Shown: positions 35,485-47,473 of the stretch, piece by piece
Layout: each line of letters opens with the position of its first letter
Position numbering within the stretch: position 1 is the first letter of the stretch
NCBI GenBank assembly: GCA_022497155.1
Contig: MU385715.1
Span: 930,001-994,000 of the forward strand
Direction: 5' to 3'
Length of the DNA stretch: 64,000 nt
Source of the DNA: Whalleya microplaca
Lineage: Eukaryota; Ascomycota; Sordariomycetes; Xylariales; Xylariaceae
Translations under genes and position numbers: made by a program
The notes under the pieces: model-generated
Databases searched by the model: none
What the model was told of the DNA's origin: nothing
Seen by the model: the letters and a program-made list of their open reading frames with translations, nothing else

Positions 35485-36602
35485 AGCCGATAATTCACCA
35501 TCAGCTGGGTACCCTACCTATTCACTTATCTCGTTGTTTTTATAGATCGAATCGATTTTTTTCCTCGGCAGCCCGGGAAATATAGGGAATACATACATAT
35601 GTACAATAATACGGGAAATTCTGGGCATCATGGGAAAAAGAGAACAGCTGCGCTAACTAGGCTACAATTGAAAAAAAAAACAAGGGGTGCATTTGGATTG
35701 GAACACTGGAACAATTGGAAGCTTCCTAGAAGCCGGGCAGGCTGTGCATGTGTGGTACCTAAAACAAAACAAAACCAGGAACCAGCCGACTTGGTCATGG
35801 GACATCAGCGGGCGAGCGAGGAGAGATTGTATGCATAGACCAACAAACAGGTGGAAACGAGTTATGCGAAAGCGAAATGTGCATTCAGGCGTCAGAGTCA
35901 GGATAGAAGAGCTAATAGGTAGTAGTGGTGCTAGAGGGAGGGAGAAAGAAAGAATGAGCGAAGGCCCGGCTGGGCTGAGCCATAGCGAGTCTGATGAAAG
36001 AGTACACTTACTACTTTACCTACTTCATTGAAGCAAGATGATACCCGTTGCGGCAGCGAGAGAGAGAAGACCGGAAATAAGAGCGAGATTTGGATATTAT
36101 TATATGTTCTTGTCTTATTTTGCTGGTGATCTGTGTTTGAATGTGTGGTGAGATGAATGTATATATATATATATATATCTGGAATAGCTCACATATACGG
36201 TCAATTCAAATATCAGGTCAAATCCTGTATATGTATGTAATAGAAGACATCTCATGATTGTGTTACGATATACGCGTGTCGTATGCTAGATTCGTAGGTG
36301 ATCTATAGTAACAAGTGCAAAGTTATAATAACATTATACGGCGTCGTGTAGTTCTCTTGTCTGCTTTAATTATCTAGTTTTCTTCTGGGCTACGCTTGTC
36401 TGATATCCCTCGTCTGTGATTCTATCAAATAAGGCCCCTCCTTCGCCATAGCAGAATGCCTTTTCAATCGGCTAGAACTCCTGACGCCCTATCACCAGCT
36501 GCATATTAAGCACAATGCTGTCGTTCTATATAAGACACGCCCTGCTCAGATAGCACAACAGGTATCGAGACGAAGTAGGCAGGGATATAATAATGGAGTA
36601 CC
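35485..36602. other. Convergent 3' untranslated regions with a (TA)n run
   Basis: The space between two convergent genes; no coding sequence was recognised. It contains a TA dinucleotide run at 36160-36178 and several A/T-rich stretches suited to polyadenylation. Confidence 0.5.
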
Positions 36603-37835
36603 TCAACCCAACAACTTGAGCCCGCCCTTCGTCTTCTGTCCCGGCTTGAACACACCGCCACCCGCGGGTCCAAGATTCGGCTCGAAGCTGCCCTCACGGC
36701 CTCCCCCACCACCACTACCATTACCGGAGCGGTTCTTGTTCTTATTGTTCTTGTTCTTGTTCTTGTTCCACTTGTTGTTGGCGTGCTTGTCCTTGACGGC
36801 GGTGGGCTTGATCTCGGTGGTGCTCTTGCGGACGACGACCGGGTGGCTCTGGATGTACTTGCCGTTCATCTCCTTGGCGGCGGCGAAGAACTCGTCCGGG
36901 TCGGAGAAGGAGACGAAGCCGTAGCCCCTGGACTTGCTCGTCACCTTGTCGCGGATCACGCGCGCCTTCTGCAGCGACCGCCACCGCGCGAACGCCTTGT
37001 ACAGGCTCTCGTCCGTCGTCTCGCCCGCCAGGTTGCCCACGAACAGCCGCAGGTGCGACGGGTCCCACTCCAGCAGCGAGTCGTCCGTCCACTTCTGGCC
37101 CCCGCCCACCCGCACCACCGTCTTCTTCTTCTCCGTGCCTTCTGCTCCCACTGGGCCGGCGGCCGCCGCAGCCGCCGCCGCGGACGCCGCGTTGTTCGCC
37201 TCGAGCGCCCGGCTCGCGTCCGTGGCGTACGTCGTCATGCCGTTCGCGTTGGTGGCGCCGGGCCGTCCCCCGGGCGCCGCGGGGGTCGTGTTGTCCTTGG
37301 GGTCCTTCACGTACGCGCTCTGCCACTGCGCGATCTGCGCCGCCATCTCCGGGTCGTAGTCATCGCTCTTAGGCTGGCTGGGCGCCGGGAAGGGATTGCG
37401 GATCTGCGGCGCCGCGGCGTACGAGGAGGTGCTGGGAGCTCCTCCTACTCCTCCTCCTGCTGCTGCTGTCCCCGCAGCGCCATAGTAGTTCGGTGGCGGT
37501 GCGTGCCCTCCTTGCTGCGGGCACGGCTGGTACGCGTTCGCTTGCGGCGGGTAGCCGCCGGCGGTCACCGGTACCCCTGCCTGCGTGTATGACGGGTATG
37601 TGGTGGTGGGGAGGGCGCCATAGTGGTACGGGGCGCTGGCGCCGGCGTAGCTCGGTGCGCTCGAATAGGCGGGCGGCGCTGCTGGCGCGGCGTACGGCGT
37701 GCGGCCGCCGGGGCTCGGCGTGTGGGTTGGCGGTGTGGCGGACGCGAAGGCGGGCTTGAAGCCCGAGACCTTGGAGGGCGGCGGACGCGGCGGGAGCGAT
37801 GAGGTGTGCGAGCCTGGAGGGGGCGGGTAGGACAT
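36603..37835 (-). CDS. RRM protein similar to RBM42
   Basis: A single exon of 410 aa, starting MSYPPPPGSHTSSLPPRPPP. The first 150 residues are Pro/Ala/Tyr-rich low complexity. Residues ~165-190 (MAAQIAQWQSAYVKD) and the stretch before the RRM are conserved in fungal relatives. One RNA recognition motif lies at about 275-355, with RNP2 LRLFVGNLA and RNP1 KSRGYGFVSF, and it is preceded by WTDDSLLEWDPSH, characteristic of the RBM42 subfamily. The tail is Lys/Asn-rich (repeated NKNK) and then Gly-rich, ending FKPGQKTKGGLKLLG. RBM42 relatives bind RNA and have been linked to splicing and RNP maintenance; the fungal role is inferred. An in-frame upstream ATG at 37895 lacks family support. Confidence 0.88.
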   Translation of the reverse strand: MSYPPPPGSHTSSLPPRPPPSKVSGFKPAFASATPPTHTPSPGGRTPYAAPAAPPAYSSAPSYAGASAPYHYGALPTTTYPSYTQAGVPVTAGGYPPQANAYQPCPQQGGHAPPPNYYGAAGTAAAGGGVGGAPSTSSYAAAPQIRNPFPAPSQPKSDDYDPEMAAQIAQWQSAYVKDPKDNTTPAAPGGRPGATNANGMTTYATDASRALEANNAASAAAAAAAAGPVGAEGTEKKKTVVRVGGGQKWTDDSLLEWDPSHLRLFVGNLAGETTDESLYKAFARWRSLQKARVIRDKVTSKSRGYGFVSFSDPDEFFAAAKEMNGKYIQSHPVVVRKSTTEIKPTAVKDKHANNKWNKNKNKNNKNKNRSGNGSGGGGGREGSFEPNLGPAGGGVFKPGQKTKGGLKLLG

Positions 37836-40089
37836 GATGAATTTTGCTGTGCGCCCGAGGCGGTTTCTTGTTCGGGTGCCACACGTACCTATCAATGGGC
37901 CTGACCTGAGTCTTTCCCTAGGGACTCTCTCTGCTCTGCGCTATTGGGTTCCGCACAACGGCTATAGCACAATGTGTATATGTTGATCGAGGTGTGTGCG
38001 CAGTGATGTGGTGTTCGTTGGATGTGTATGGTGCTGGTGACGTCGGCGGGAAGATTGGTGAAGACTTTCGAAGGCCTATGTTGTTTTGGAGGTCCACAAT
38101 TGATAGGTGTACAAATTCCCCCAATTTTATTGTATCATCACGTGCCAACCTAATGTCCGGGTGGCTAGTGCGGGCTGTGTGGCTGGTGACTTGCTGACTG
38201 GGCCGTTCTCAAGATGGCCCCATATCCCCATATCACAGATCTAGGTAATTGCCTGAACAGGATTCCAAGCGTTCAGCCCTAGTGAAACCTACCATCTCTT
38301 CGTCTTATGTTCCGAGTCTCGGCCAACCCTCCGCGTACCATATCGAGCACAAAACTCAATACTCTCCTGCTTACTTATGTTACTATACTCGTTGCCATGG
38401 AGGCCCGGAAATCCGTAGAAAGGGCCGAGAGCAATCGGCTACAACACCAGACTACTTGATTGGCTCCAGGTTGTTTATCTCCCCGGTTTTCTCCATGAGG
38501 TAATTTTGTAGCCTCGCAGCAAAAAAACGCTTACAAGATTTACAAGATTTGCGTCAGTAGTCGTGTCGAGGCGCCGCTTACGGGGGCCCCTTTGCCCCTC
38601 CAAACCTCAGGGTCCCCGTCAGGCGGGTAGCTAGCGGGGTTATCGCGGCCTTCCTTTTGCGACATTTTCGCCGCTGAAACCCAGATATATCGATGAGATT
38701 TCGGGCCTTGGCTTGTTGGGATAGCACCTTTTGGTCTTCACTCCCAGGAGGATTAATCCTACACAACGGTAGGGCCATGTGCTGCTCACTGTTTCTCCCT
38801 TTCGTGTTACTCGTCTGCACTGCATCCTATCATGAACATATAACCCCTGTTACAAGTGACTGGGAGTTTTGCTCTTCCGACGTCCCCGTACTCCGACGTT
38901 CCTAGGCATTGTCTCACAATCTCTAGGCTTGTCTTCCCAGGGCGCCCTTCGATTTATAAGCATTGTGCTATGTAGGCACAAAATAGAGAGTTGCCCAAAC
39001 TGCTGGTTTTACAGACTGTATTATTATGCGGATTTGACTGAGGTCTAGATAACCTTTCGGTCATACCGAGACACAGATTCAACCTTGGGTCCGGCGAGAT
39101 CAGGCTGATAGATGAACTTGCATAGGCCAATAAGTAGGTATATTACTACCACCTGCCCATTTGCGAGAGAGAGATATCCGCGTAATGGGCATATAACTTG
39201 AAATAAGTATGTAGCCTCTTCAGGTCATCCGAAACTGTCGGCCATTTTGTATGTACGCAAGTAGGTACTCCCAGCAGGTATGTATCTCATAGGACCCGCT
39301 GTGATCCCAAGCAGCCGAGCCGTATTGCTCCGTGTGTGCAACCAAAACGTCCAGGTGGACTATTACGAAACACCACTGCGCGAGTTAGGACACCTGAGTC
39401 AACCAAGGCTGAATGATCTCCTCTGCACAGGGCCAGATGGCGTGTTTCGTGCACTTGCGCTTTGCAAAAAACAATGCATGGGACTGTCTTAAACCCTATG
39501 TATGAAGGGCCAGTCGGTGGCCAATCCCACGTGTATGGAACAAACGGAAGACGAAGACTCGCTGGCTTTGCTGACACCCGCTTGGAAGCTAAGCCTGATG
39601 CATGTGAACCGGTGGATTAGGATCCAATCTACCTGTAGATAGTAATGGAGAGAAGGACCTGAGTAAGCCCGGGCCCCGCCGTTGCTGGAACATTGAAGCT
39701 ACATACGGGCTACGGTAGGTATGGTTGGTAGGTATGTATGTACTGAACCTAACCTATATCTGTATAGGCACGGATGTATGTATGTGTATGTATGTACGTA
39801 TGCTAGGCTGGTATGTACAAGGTACGATCGAGTGGGCGCTACCTCCTAACCCACTTAGGTACATAACCTACATAACCTACATGATCAATTTTCCTTGCTG
39901 CACTTTACCCCTCCAAACTTCTTAACTCCATCATAGAAAAGTAACCGTCCTCCCGCGCTCATCCGCCTTGCTGCATTGATCTTTTCTACACCCATACTTC
40001 CTTCCCATCTTCCTATCTCCTAATCTCACCATCGTCCAACCGCTGAAACATTCTACCTTTTCGATTGAGCCCTCAACATCGCCGCAATC
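37836..40089. other. Intergenic region between the RRM and GND1 genes
   Basis: No gene was recognised in 2.2 kb. Both flanking genes point away from it, so it holds two promoters. Around 39720-39870 the sequence is dense in GTATGTA / TACATAACC words. Pyrimidine-rich sequence from 39990 leads into the GND1 start. Confidence 0.45.
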
Positions 40090-42063
40090 ATGTCTAGTGC
40101 CGTGTAAGTCCAAAACCCCTCTCTGTCACCCGCAGCAACATCATGGGCGAACAACCCCGCCATCACAAACCACCCCGCCGCCCAACCATTTCACCCAATC
40201 CCCCTCAATCCCCCTCAATCCCCTTCACGGCCTGTGTGACTGAAACCACTCGTCGGGTCCTCTAGGGATCGTCTTGCCAACATAACCAGCTCCTTTGGCG
40301 GCGCAAGGCGAGCTTTTTCTTATCTCTCATTTATTCTACTATATTTATAATATATATATACATATTTTCTACCATTACTATACAAGTTGGAAGCTGGACG
40401 TTATGCTAACTATTCCGGAAGCGCCGATCTAGGCCTCATTGGCTTGGCCGTCATGTACGTTACCGTCCCCACCCCTCCGTCGTAGTACTGAAATGCTCAC
40501 GTCTTGTAGGGGTCAGAACTTGATTCTGAACATGGCTGACCATGGCTTCACCATCTGCGCTTACAACCGAACTGTCTCCAAGGTCGACCGCTTCTTGGCA
40601 AATGAGGCCAAGGGCAAGCCCATCGTCGGTGCCCACTCCAACGAGGAGTTCATCTCCAAGCTGAAGAAGCCCCGCCGTGTCATGCTCTTGGTGCAGGCCG
40701 GCAAGGCCGTCGACGACTGGATTGAGACCCTGCTTCCTCTCCTAGAAAAGGGCGACATCATCATCGACGGTGGTAACTCCCATTTCCCAGACTCGAACCG
40801 ACGCACCCAATACCTCATCACCAAGGGCATCCGCTTCGTCGGTTCCGGTGTCTCCGGTGGCGAAGAAGGTGCTCGGTATGGCCCCTCTTTGATGCCTGGT
40901 GGTAACGAGGAGGCGTGGCCATACGTCAAGGATATCTTCCAGAGCATTGCCGCCAAGAGCGACAACGAGCCTTGCTGCGAATGGGTGGGTGACGAAGGTG
41001 CTGGCCACTACGTCAAGATGGTACACAACGGTATTGAGTATGGTGATATGCAACTTATCTGCGAGGTTTGTCCCACTTGTACAATCCTGTACTGCCGGTA
41101 CTGGAAGTAACTGACATCGCCCCTTTTAGGCGTACGATATCATGAAGCGTGGTCTCGGCCTGACGAACAAGGAAATAGGAGACGTCTTCGCCAAGTGGAA
41201 CAAGGGGGTCTTGGATTCATTCCTTATCGAGATCACCCGTGACATCATGTACTTCAACGATGACGATGGAACTGCTTTGGTTGAGAAGATCCTTGACTCG
41301 GCTGGCCAGAAGGGTACGGGCAAGTGGACTGCCATTAATGCTCTGGATCTTGGAATGCCCGTCACCCTAATCGCTGAGGCTGTGCTCGCTCGCTGCTTGT
41401 CTTCGGTGAAGTCGGAACGAATCACTGCCTCCAAGAAGCTCGAGTACGTGGGCCGCCAAAGCAAATTTGAGGGTAGCAAAGAGCAGTTCCTCGATGACCT
41501 TGAGCAGGCTCTGTATGCCTCCAAGATTATCTCATATGCTCAAGGTTTCATGTTGATGCAAGAGGTCTGCGAATCTCCTACCCGTACTCTTCATAGGCAG
41601 CACACTAACTGAACGACTCCAGGCCGCGAAAGAATTCAAGTGGAAGCTCAACAAGCCTTCGATCGCTTTGATGTGGCGAGGTGGATGCATCATCCGCTCG
41701 GTCTTCTTGAAGGACATCACGGCGGCTTACCGAAACAACCCTGCCTTAGAGAACTTGCTGTTCGACGACTTTTTCAACAAGGCTATCCACAAGGCGCAAC
41801 CTGGCTGGAGAGACGTTGTCGCCAAGGCTGCCGTGCTTGGCATTCCGACACCAGCTTTCTCGACTGCGCTGTCGTGGTTTGACGGATACCGCACAGAGAA
41901 CCTCCCGGCCAACCTTCTCCAGGCCCAGCGTGATTACTTCGGCGCCCACACCTTCCTGATCAAGCCCGAGTTTGCCAATGCGAAGTACCCCGAGGGCCAG
42001 TACCACCACGTCAACTGGACTGGTCGGGGAGGAAACGTGTCGGCTTCCACATACCAGGCATAA
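40090..42063 (+). CDS. GND1: 6-phosphogluconate dehydrogenase, decarboxylating
   Basis: Five exons (40090-40103, 40422-40454, 40510-41065, 41130-41564, 41623-42063) give 492 aa, the normal family length. The N-terminal Rossmann motif [12 protein letters not shown] is built across two splice junctions. Other hallmarks are [39 protein letters not shown], the substrate-binding signature [34 protein letters not shown] with the catalytic Lys and the HNGIEY block, and KGTGKWTA. The enzyme oxidises 6-phosphogluconate to ribulose 5-phosphate with NADP+ in the cytosolic pentose phosphate pathway. The first two coding exons are tiny (14 and 33 nt) and the first intron is long for this genome (318 nt). 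The C-terminal exon ends with the usual [16 protein letters not shown]. Confidence 0.96.
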
Positions 42064-43027
42064 AGCCGGAGAAGTGGAAAATTTGCACGAGTAATATCGG
42101 TATGCACACCAACAGTAGGATTGGCAATATGGGTAGGTCCTTTCTAAATAGATAAAAAGGGGGCCTTGACATATAGCATTGTGTTAGCCTTTGCGGCCGC
42201 CTAGCTTGGATGAATAGAAGAAACATTGTCAAAAGAGTATTAAGGTCTTAGGTAATTAGTAATGCCAATGGGAAATTGGGTAGGCAATACTGGATACAGG
42301 ACTATACTCAAATGATGCTTTTCATGCTACGTATTTTGGTATGACCTGGTAATTATGTGAGTAAAATGTGACTTGAGCCCATACTTCATGTCATGCCCAG
42401 TCAGCCAGTTATAGAGCAGAACTGCTTGATTATCATAATATTAATTTGTAAGTGATGATTGTATAGTGTTAATTATCCAATATAGGTTCACTGGGCTTCG
42501 ATTTGTATAGCTGAAGAATAGTCCGCAATATACTCATTAGGTATATGGAGGAACGAGCAGAGCCAACTACCTAAATAACGAACCCCAGGGGGTAACACAC
42601 GTGATACAAATGTACATGCTGTGCAAGCAATATTAATTACGTAAGTGACAATAAAAGTCCGGCGCTTAGGTAATGCAGTGCATGATTGTACCTAGGCTGG
42701 TCAAAGCTTCCCTGCACCGCAGCACCAGCCACACCTTAAAAACAGGCTGCCATTCAGGCCACGCCAAAACTGAGAAATGCCAGGCAAGCTCGATCCACTG
42801 TCGCGCATCCTCGCGACTATTGTAAATTGAAACTTTGCGCAGCCTCGTTTCTAACAACTTCGACCTTGCGCCTTGCGCTATACATCCCTCCGTCGCACCA
42901 CGACTTATCTGCCATCTGGAACGCGCTGCATGTAGTTTAGATATATGCACCCTATCTCAGCATCGATTGATTAGGAATATTCAGTATCGCAATCGAATTG
43001 CTGCCACCACCTCTGCACAAACACACG
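42064..43027. other. Intergenic region between GND1 and ssr4
   Basis: The GND1 3' untranslated region and the ssr4 promoter; no gene was recognised. The sequence is AT-rich around 42300-42660. Confidence 0.5.
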
Positions 43028-45319
43028 ATGTCTACCATGGGCGACCCCAGCTACGGGGTCAATAGAGACCTGGTATGCCTCACCCGTCTTTGCGCGTCGT
43101 CATGACTATTACTACGTACTGATATGTATATACATTAGCTTCCACATGTTCATCTCATTTCCACTTATCGATATACCATCAAAGCGCGTGTCGACCCCCC
43201 CGAGGTGACGAATTGGTTGATGCAAGCCCCTAAAATCGCCCGCGACACTGCGCCCTTCTTCTGGACCTATCTCGATCGCCCCGAGAATGGCCACATCTTC
43301 TTGACGTGGCAGCCGTTGCAGCAGCTGGGTACCAATTTCGCCAGTGATGGCTACATCTGGCCTCCTCAGGAACAGTATTTTCAGCAAGAAGTTGGAAATG
43401 GCGTGGTACGTTGTTTGAGTAAATCCCAAGTATTGAACGCTCACTCATCGTGTATTGCATAGATCCTAGAGATGTATATACACAAAGCTGGATTTTCCTA
43501 TGGCGAGCCGTTGGCATCACATTCCCGGCGCCGCTTCCGTCTTATCCCCCCCAGCGTCCATAACCCAAACGCCCCTCAGGTTGATCCCAGCTTGTGGATT
43601 GTACACTACGGTCCAATCGACAACAATGAACGCATTCCCGCACAGGCCATACCACGAGACCCTCGAACGCAGCAAGTTCTGGAGACTCGCGTCTATCTCC
43701 AACGATGCGGACAGATCCAGCGGAAAGAGTTCATCCTGGGGGATCGGGTGAATTGGCCACAGATTGGCTGGCCGAGGGAGCCTTCAAGGCAACCGATGTA
43801 TTCCGGGAACCGGGGGGTTCCTCAAGCGATGGCATATCCTGCTCACCCACCTGCGGCTGGCGGGCCACCATCCAAACGTGCCAGGACTGGCCAGGCCGGA
43901 CACGGTCAAGTAGCGCCAGCAATGGCAGCTATCCCACCACAGGATAGTGCTTACGATGACGAAGAAGATACATCTCGCGGCGATATGTTTGACCACTTGA
44001 CCCCGCGAGAAGTTAGCTTGAGTCGGTACCGGCAGAACCATGAATGGATGGAGGAGATCTTGTCTTCTCCGTACAGAATGGGCCAGATCGGGTTCGCAGA
44101 TCTCGGATTGGGACTTAAGGGTGAACTTTCTGGATTGACCGAAGGCATTTTTAAGGCCCAAGGGGTGAACGCGAACACACAACTCTCTACGACACCTGCT
44201 TTAACCCATTTAGACCTCGACCAAGCAACCGAGTTTCGCAAACGGGTGAACGACCGGATTGATTCAACGAAAGCAGAGATTGAGAAGATGAAAGCAGACC
44301 ATGCTAAGAAGATGGCCAGATTCAAGCAGAATTCTTTGCTCACTACTGCGGAAAGGGATCTACGGTCAACCGTTGATGAACCAGGTCTGGATGCGCCGCG
44401 TCTTGATCAACAGGGGGAAGAGGATGAGGATGGAGCAAACCGCTGGCCATCAAAGCATACCAGGAAAACCGACGATATCGTGTCCCAGGTCGAAGCGCAC
44501 CTCGGACGGCGAGCAGAGGTGATCCATGACTTGAGACGGATACAGGATGGTGGCTATCAAGAGCCCGCCCCAGAGCCAGCACCCGACTCTGCACCAGGCC
44601 CATTGCCTACTACTAGCGGATCTCAAAATCCTGGTGCCAATGGAACTGGCGCAATGTCCCGTCAGCCATCACATGCGGGATCTCAGAACAGTGGGTTCAT
44701 GATCGGGGATTCCGATATTGAGATGGGCGGAACTGCCGCCGGGCTTCTGGATCAGATGCACACTGGCGCTGGCGCTTCGTCGAACTCCACGCCGGTGAAT
44801 AACTTCCCAACGCCTCAAGCCCAGGCTTCAGCTGTCCATTCCAATGCCGCTACTCCTGCAAACGCGAACGCGCCTTCACCTCAGCAACAGCAACCTCCTA
44901 AGAGGGACGAGCCAGCTGATGTGAAGATGGACGGAGCGGAAACTACCGGCAATGCCTCTGACCAAGGCACTGGGAGCGGCGAATGGGTGATGGTCTCTAA
45001 GGACGGCTCTCCACCCGATGGTCCCGCAAATGCTGCTGGTTCTTCTGGCAGCGAACCTCCGAAGGCGTCGGGCGGAGCAAGTAAGCAGGCTTCGGCAACG
45101 GGGACACCTAACATGGGGTTTGACGGCGATCAGAATGACTTCAGCTCATTGGATGACCTGAACACGGCGGGGGACGCCTTGGCTAACTTCAGCGGCGGCA
45201 CGCCCGGGGACCTCGGAGATGACCTCGATTTAGACATGGAGGACTCGGCCTTCGGCGACGCTTTCCACGGGGTCGACACGCAACAGGAAGGAAGCACGCC
45301 GGCTGAAGGCAACATGTAG
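43028..45319 (+). CDS. ssr4: SWI/SNF and RSC chromatin-remodelling subunit Ssr4
   Basis: Exons 43028-43072, 43139-43405 and 43463-45319 give 722 aa. Exon 1 is MSTMGDPSYGVNRDL. The next 210 residues form the Ssr4 N-terminal domain: VHLISTYRYTIKARVDPPEV, TAPFFWTYLDRPENGHIFLTW, DGYIWPPQEQYF, then LEMYIHKAGF and RRRFRLIPPS. A second conserved block contains DHLTPREVSLSRYRQNHEWM and EILSSPYRMGQI. The rest is Gln/Pro/Gly/Ser-rich and disordered, with an acidic end (GDDLDLDMEDSAFGDAF). Ssr4 is a core fungal subunit of both SWI/SNF and RSC in Schizosaccharomyces pombe and acts in the nucleus. After the TAG at 45317 the same frame continues for 35 codons to a TGA ending at 45427 and encodes a strongly acidic tail, so the annotated end may be wrong. 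Confidence 0.92.
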
Positions 45320-45427
45320 AACATGTTATCTCCCGCGTCTGGTCCGTCTCTGCCTAATGACCAGTACGAATTCTTCAACGACGATGATGGCGATGACGAT
45401 GAGGCTATGCCCGACTTCGATGACTGA

Positions 45428-47473
45428 TCAATCAGATGTCGCATACATACATACAGTCACACATCTAATCATCAATCGGCGTTTTGAGTCAACTTCCCCT
45501 GGGACCCCTCTTTCACAATGTGTATCACGCGTCCTCGTCAACTACCATCCCCAACCAAGGTCTCTTCGGAATGAATGGGTGTAATTATAGGCGTCGGTAG
45601 CGAGATTTAGGATTACGGAATAGAGAATTCGGCAACCACCTGTGGCCTGTACTACCTTACCTATTGCCCACGTTGATTTTGTGCAGACTTTTATTAAAGA
45701 TCTCTCTACGTGGGAATAAGGAGGAGATGCCGGTTTTTCTGATCCATCTCGTAACACCACCAAATAATAGCTTTAGAGAGATAGGTGGTCAATGTACTAT
45801 GGGTCAATAGGGCTTTGATGAGGTATCAAGTGTATTGATATTAATTAGCTGGTTTCTTGTTTGCCTATAATGTGAGTTTAGTCGCGAGTAAGTAGGAGGT
45901 TTGAGGTTTGTGTTGCGTTAGTAACCTGATTGATGGCTTGTCGTGGCGCACAGGTACTGTATTGCTGACTATAAATGTCTTTCACGCTTGTCTTACTACG
46001 AAATTCGGCTCGGCCAAGTATTCTATACAATAGCTCTATATTCACCAGTTGACTGAAGGGCCATCTCCTTATATTCTTATATACTAAACGCAGCAAGGAC
46101 ACAACTTGAAGTAGCTTATAAAAGTTTTCGAGTTGTCCCAACTTTCAAGTGAAGTCCCACGGCAGCTGCGGTGAGTTAATAGGTAGAGTTAGGTTCGATT
46201 CCTGGCAGCGCTATATGGTTATTCGCTTGTTAGCTCATCTACTACGGCATATAGAATCGAAATGCGACGCGAAGTTATGCTTAACACCCTTAGCCCTCGG
46301 CAGATGCGGAACTTGGAGGAAGCTTACTGGTTGGAGGCTGAGACGTGAAGTTGGCTTTGGGTTCGCATCCCACATTTCCCGATGAAGCGGGTTTCAAAAC
46401 TCGCAGGGGGTTTCGCGTCAGAGCCTCAGAAAAACCCCAATCCCTACCTCACCTCATCGCATTCGACCACATATGTTATCCCCAAGTCACCCTGTCGGCG
46501 ACCCGTTTGGGTAAATGCATGACGGACCCAGCCCACTTCCGTTGCTCTCATCACTGCGAAGACGGGCTAGGCTGTTCGTGGGCACGGCTTCTTCTGCTGC
46601 CGCCTTGCTCCTGGGTCGCACCACGAGATGCCATCGGTCGACTGATCCATGCCGCTGTGGGCACAATCGAAGCTTATTGGTCTGATTCCCCAATGCTTTT
46701 CTTCGATTCTTCTCTGAAGTAAAAACGTCTTACCGCAGCTGCTCCCTGGGTCGATACATGGACATCTCCCCCCCTTGATGAGTACTGGCAAGGGCTTCCT
46801 TCGTTTCGACCTTCTGTGTCCTTACCAATGGGAGATGTGCACATGCTTGTCGAGTCGAGGTTCGTTTACCACATGTTTCTCATGGCTCATCATCGTATAA
46901 GCTTCTCCATCCCAAGTGCCCACCCACCCGACAACATGCCAGCACGCTCACCCTGTCATCTCTATGAGACAAGGATCTACATAGTAGTTTTCTCTTATGT
47001 TATACTTACATACGAGCTAAGCTTTCCAATATCAGTAGGGCTGCCATGCCCAAGCCTTGGTTGAGTATAGTAAAGAAGCCAAGCTTTGCCAACCGGTGCG
47101 ATGATGTCCCATCCTCAGACACCCGCTGGGAGATCACGGGGGATGGTGGCATGGAGGAGGAGGAGGGCATCACATATAACCTGTTCATGGCATATACACC
47201 TCTTCGTTCCTCTGGGAGTTGCCAAGTGAACTTTTGCCAAAATCATACTACGTATCTCCTGCTCGTAGTTCCTTTCCTTTTTCTCTTGTTTTTTCTATTC
47301 TTTCTCCTGTCGTTCATTTCCCTTCACCTGCCGGTCAGACGCTGCTGAGCAGCCCCCTTACATTCTCTATATACTGTTTTTAATACCCTGGTGTATTTTG
47401 TGCTAGCCTAGTGCTACCGGTATACTTTTTGGCTACGGTGATCTGAAAAAGGGTGTATATAAACACCAGCATA
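45428..47473. other. Intergenic region between ssr4 and the GPI-anchored protein gene
   Basis: No protein-coding gene was recognised in about 2 kb. Several short open frames (46149-46385, 46345-46722, 47046-47348) show no domain or splice logic. A fragment near 46170-46205 has a tRNA-like TTCGATTC loop, but no cloverleaf can be built. Pyrimidine-rich sequence around 47265-47330 and a TATAAAC-like stretch near 47456 precede the next gene. Confidence 0.45.

Noticed and set aside
46170..46205. tRNA-like T-loop GGTTCGATTCC
   Set aside because: No anticodon arm or acceptor stem can be formed around it.
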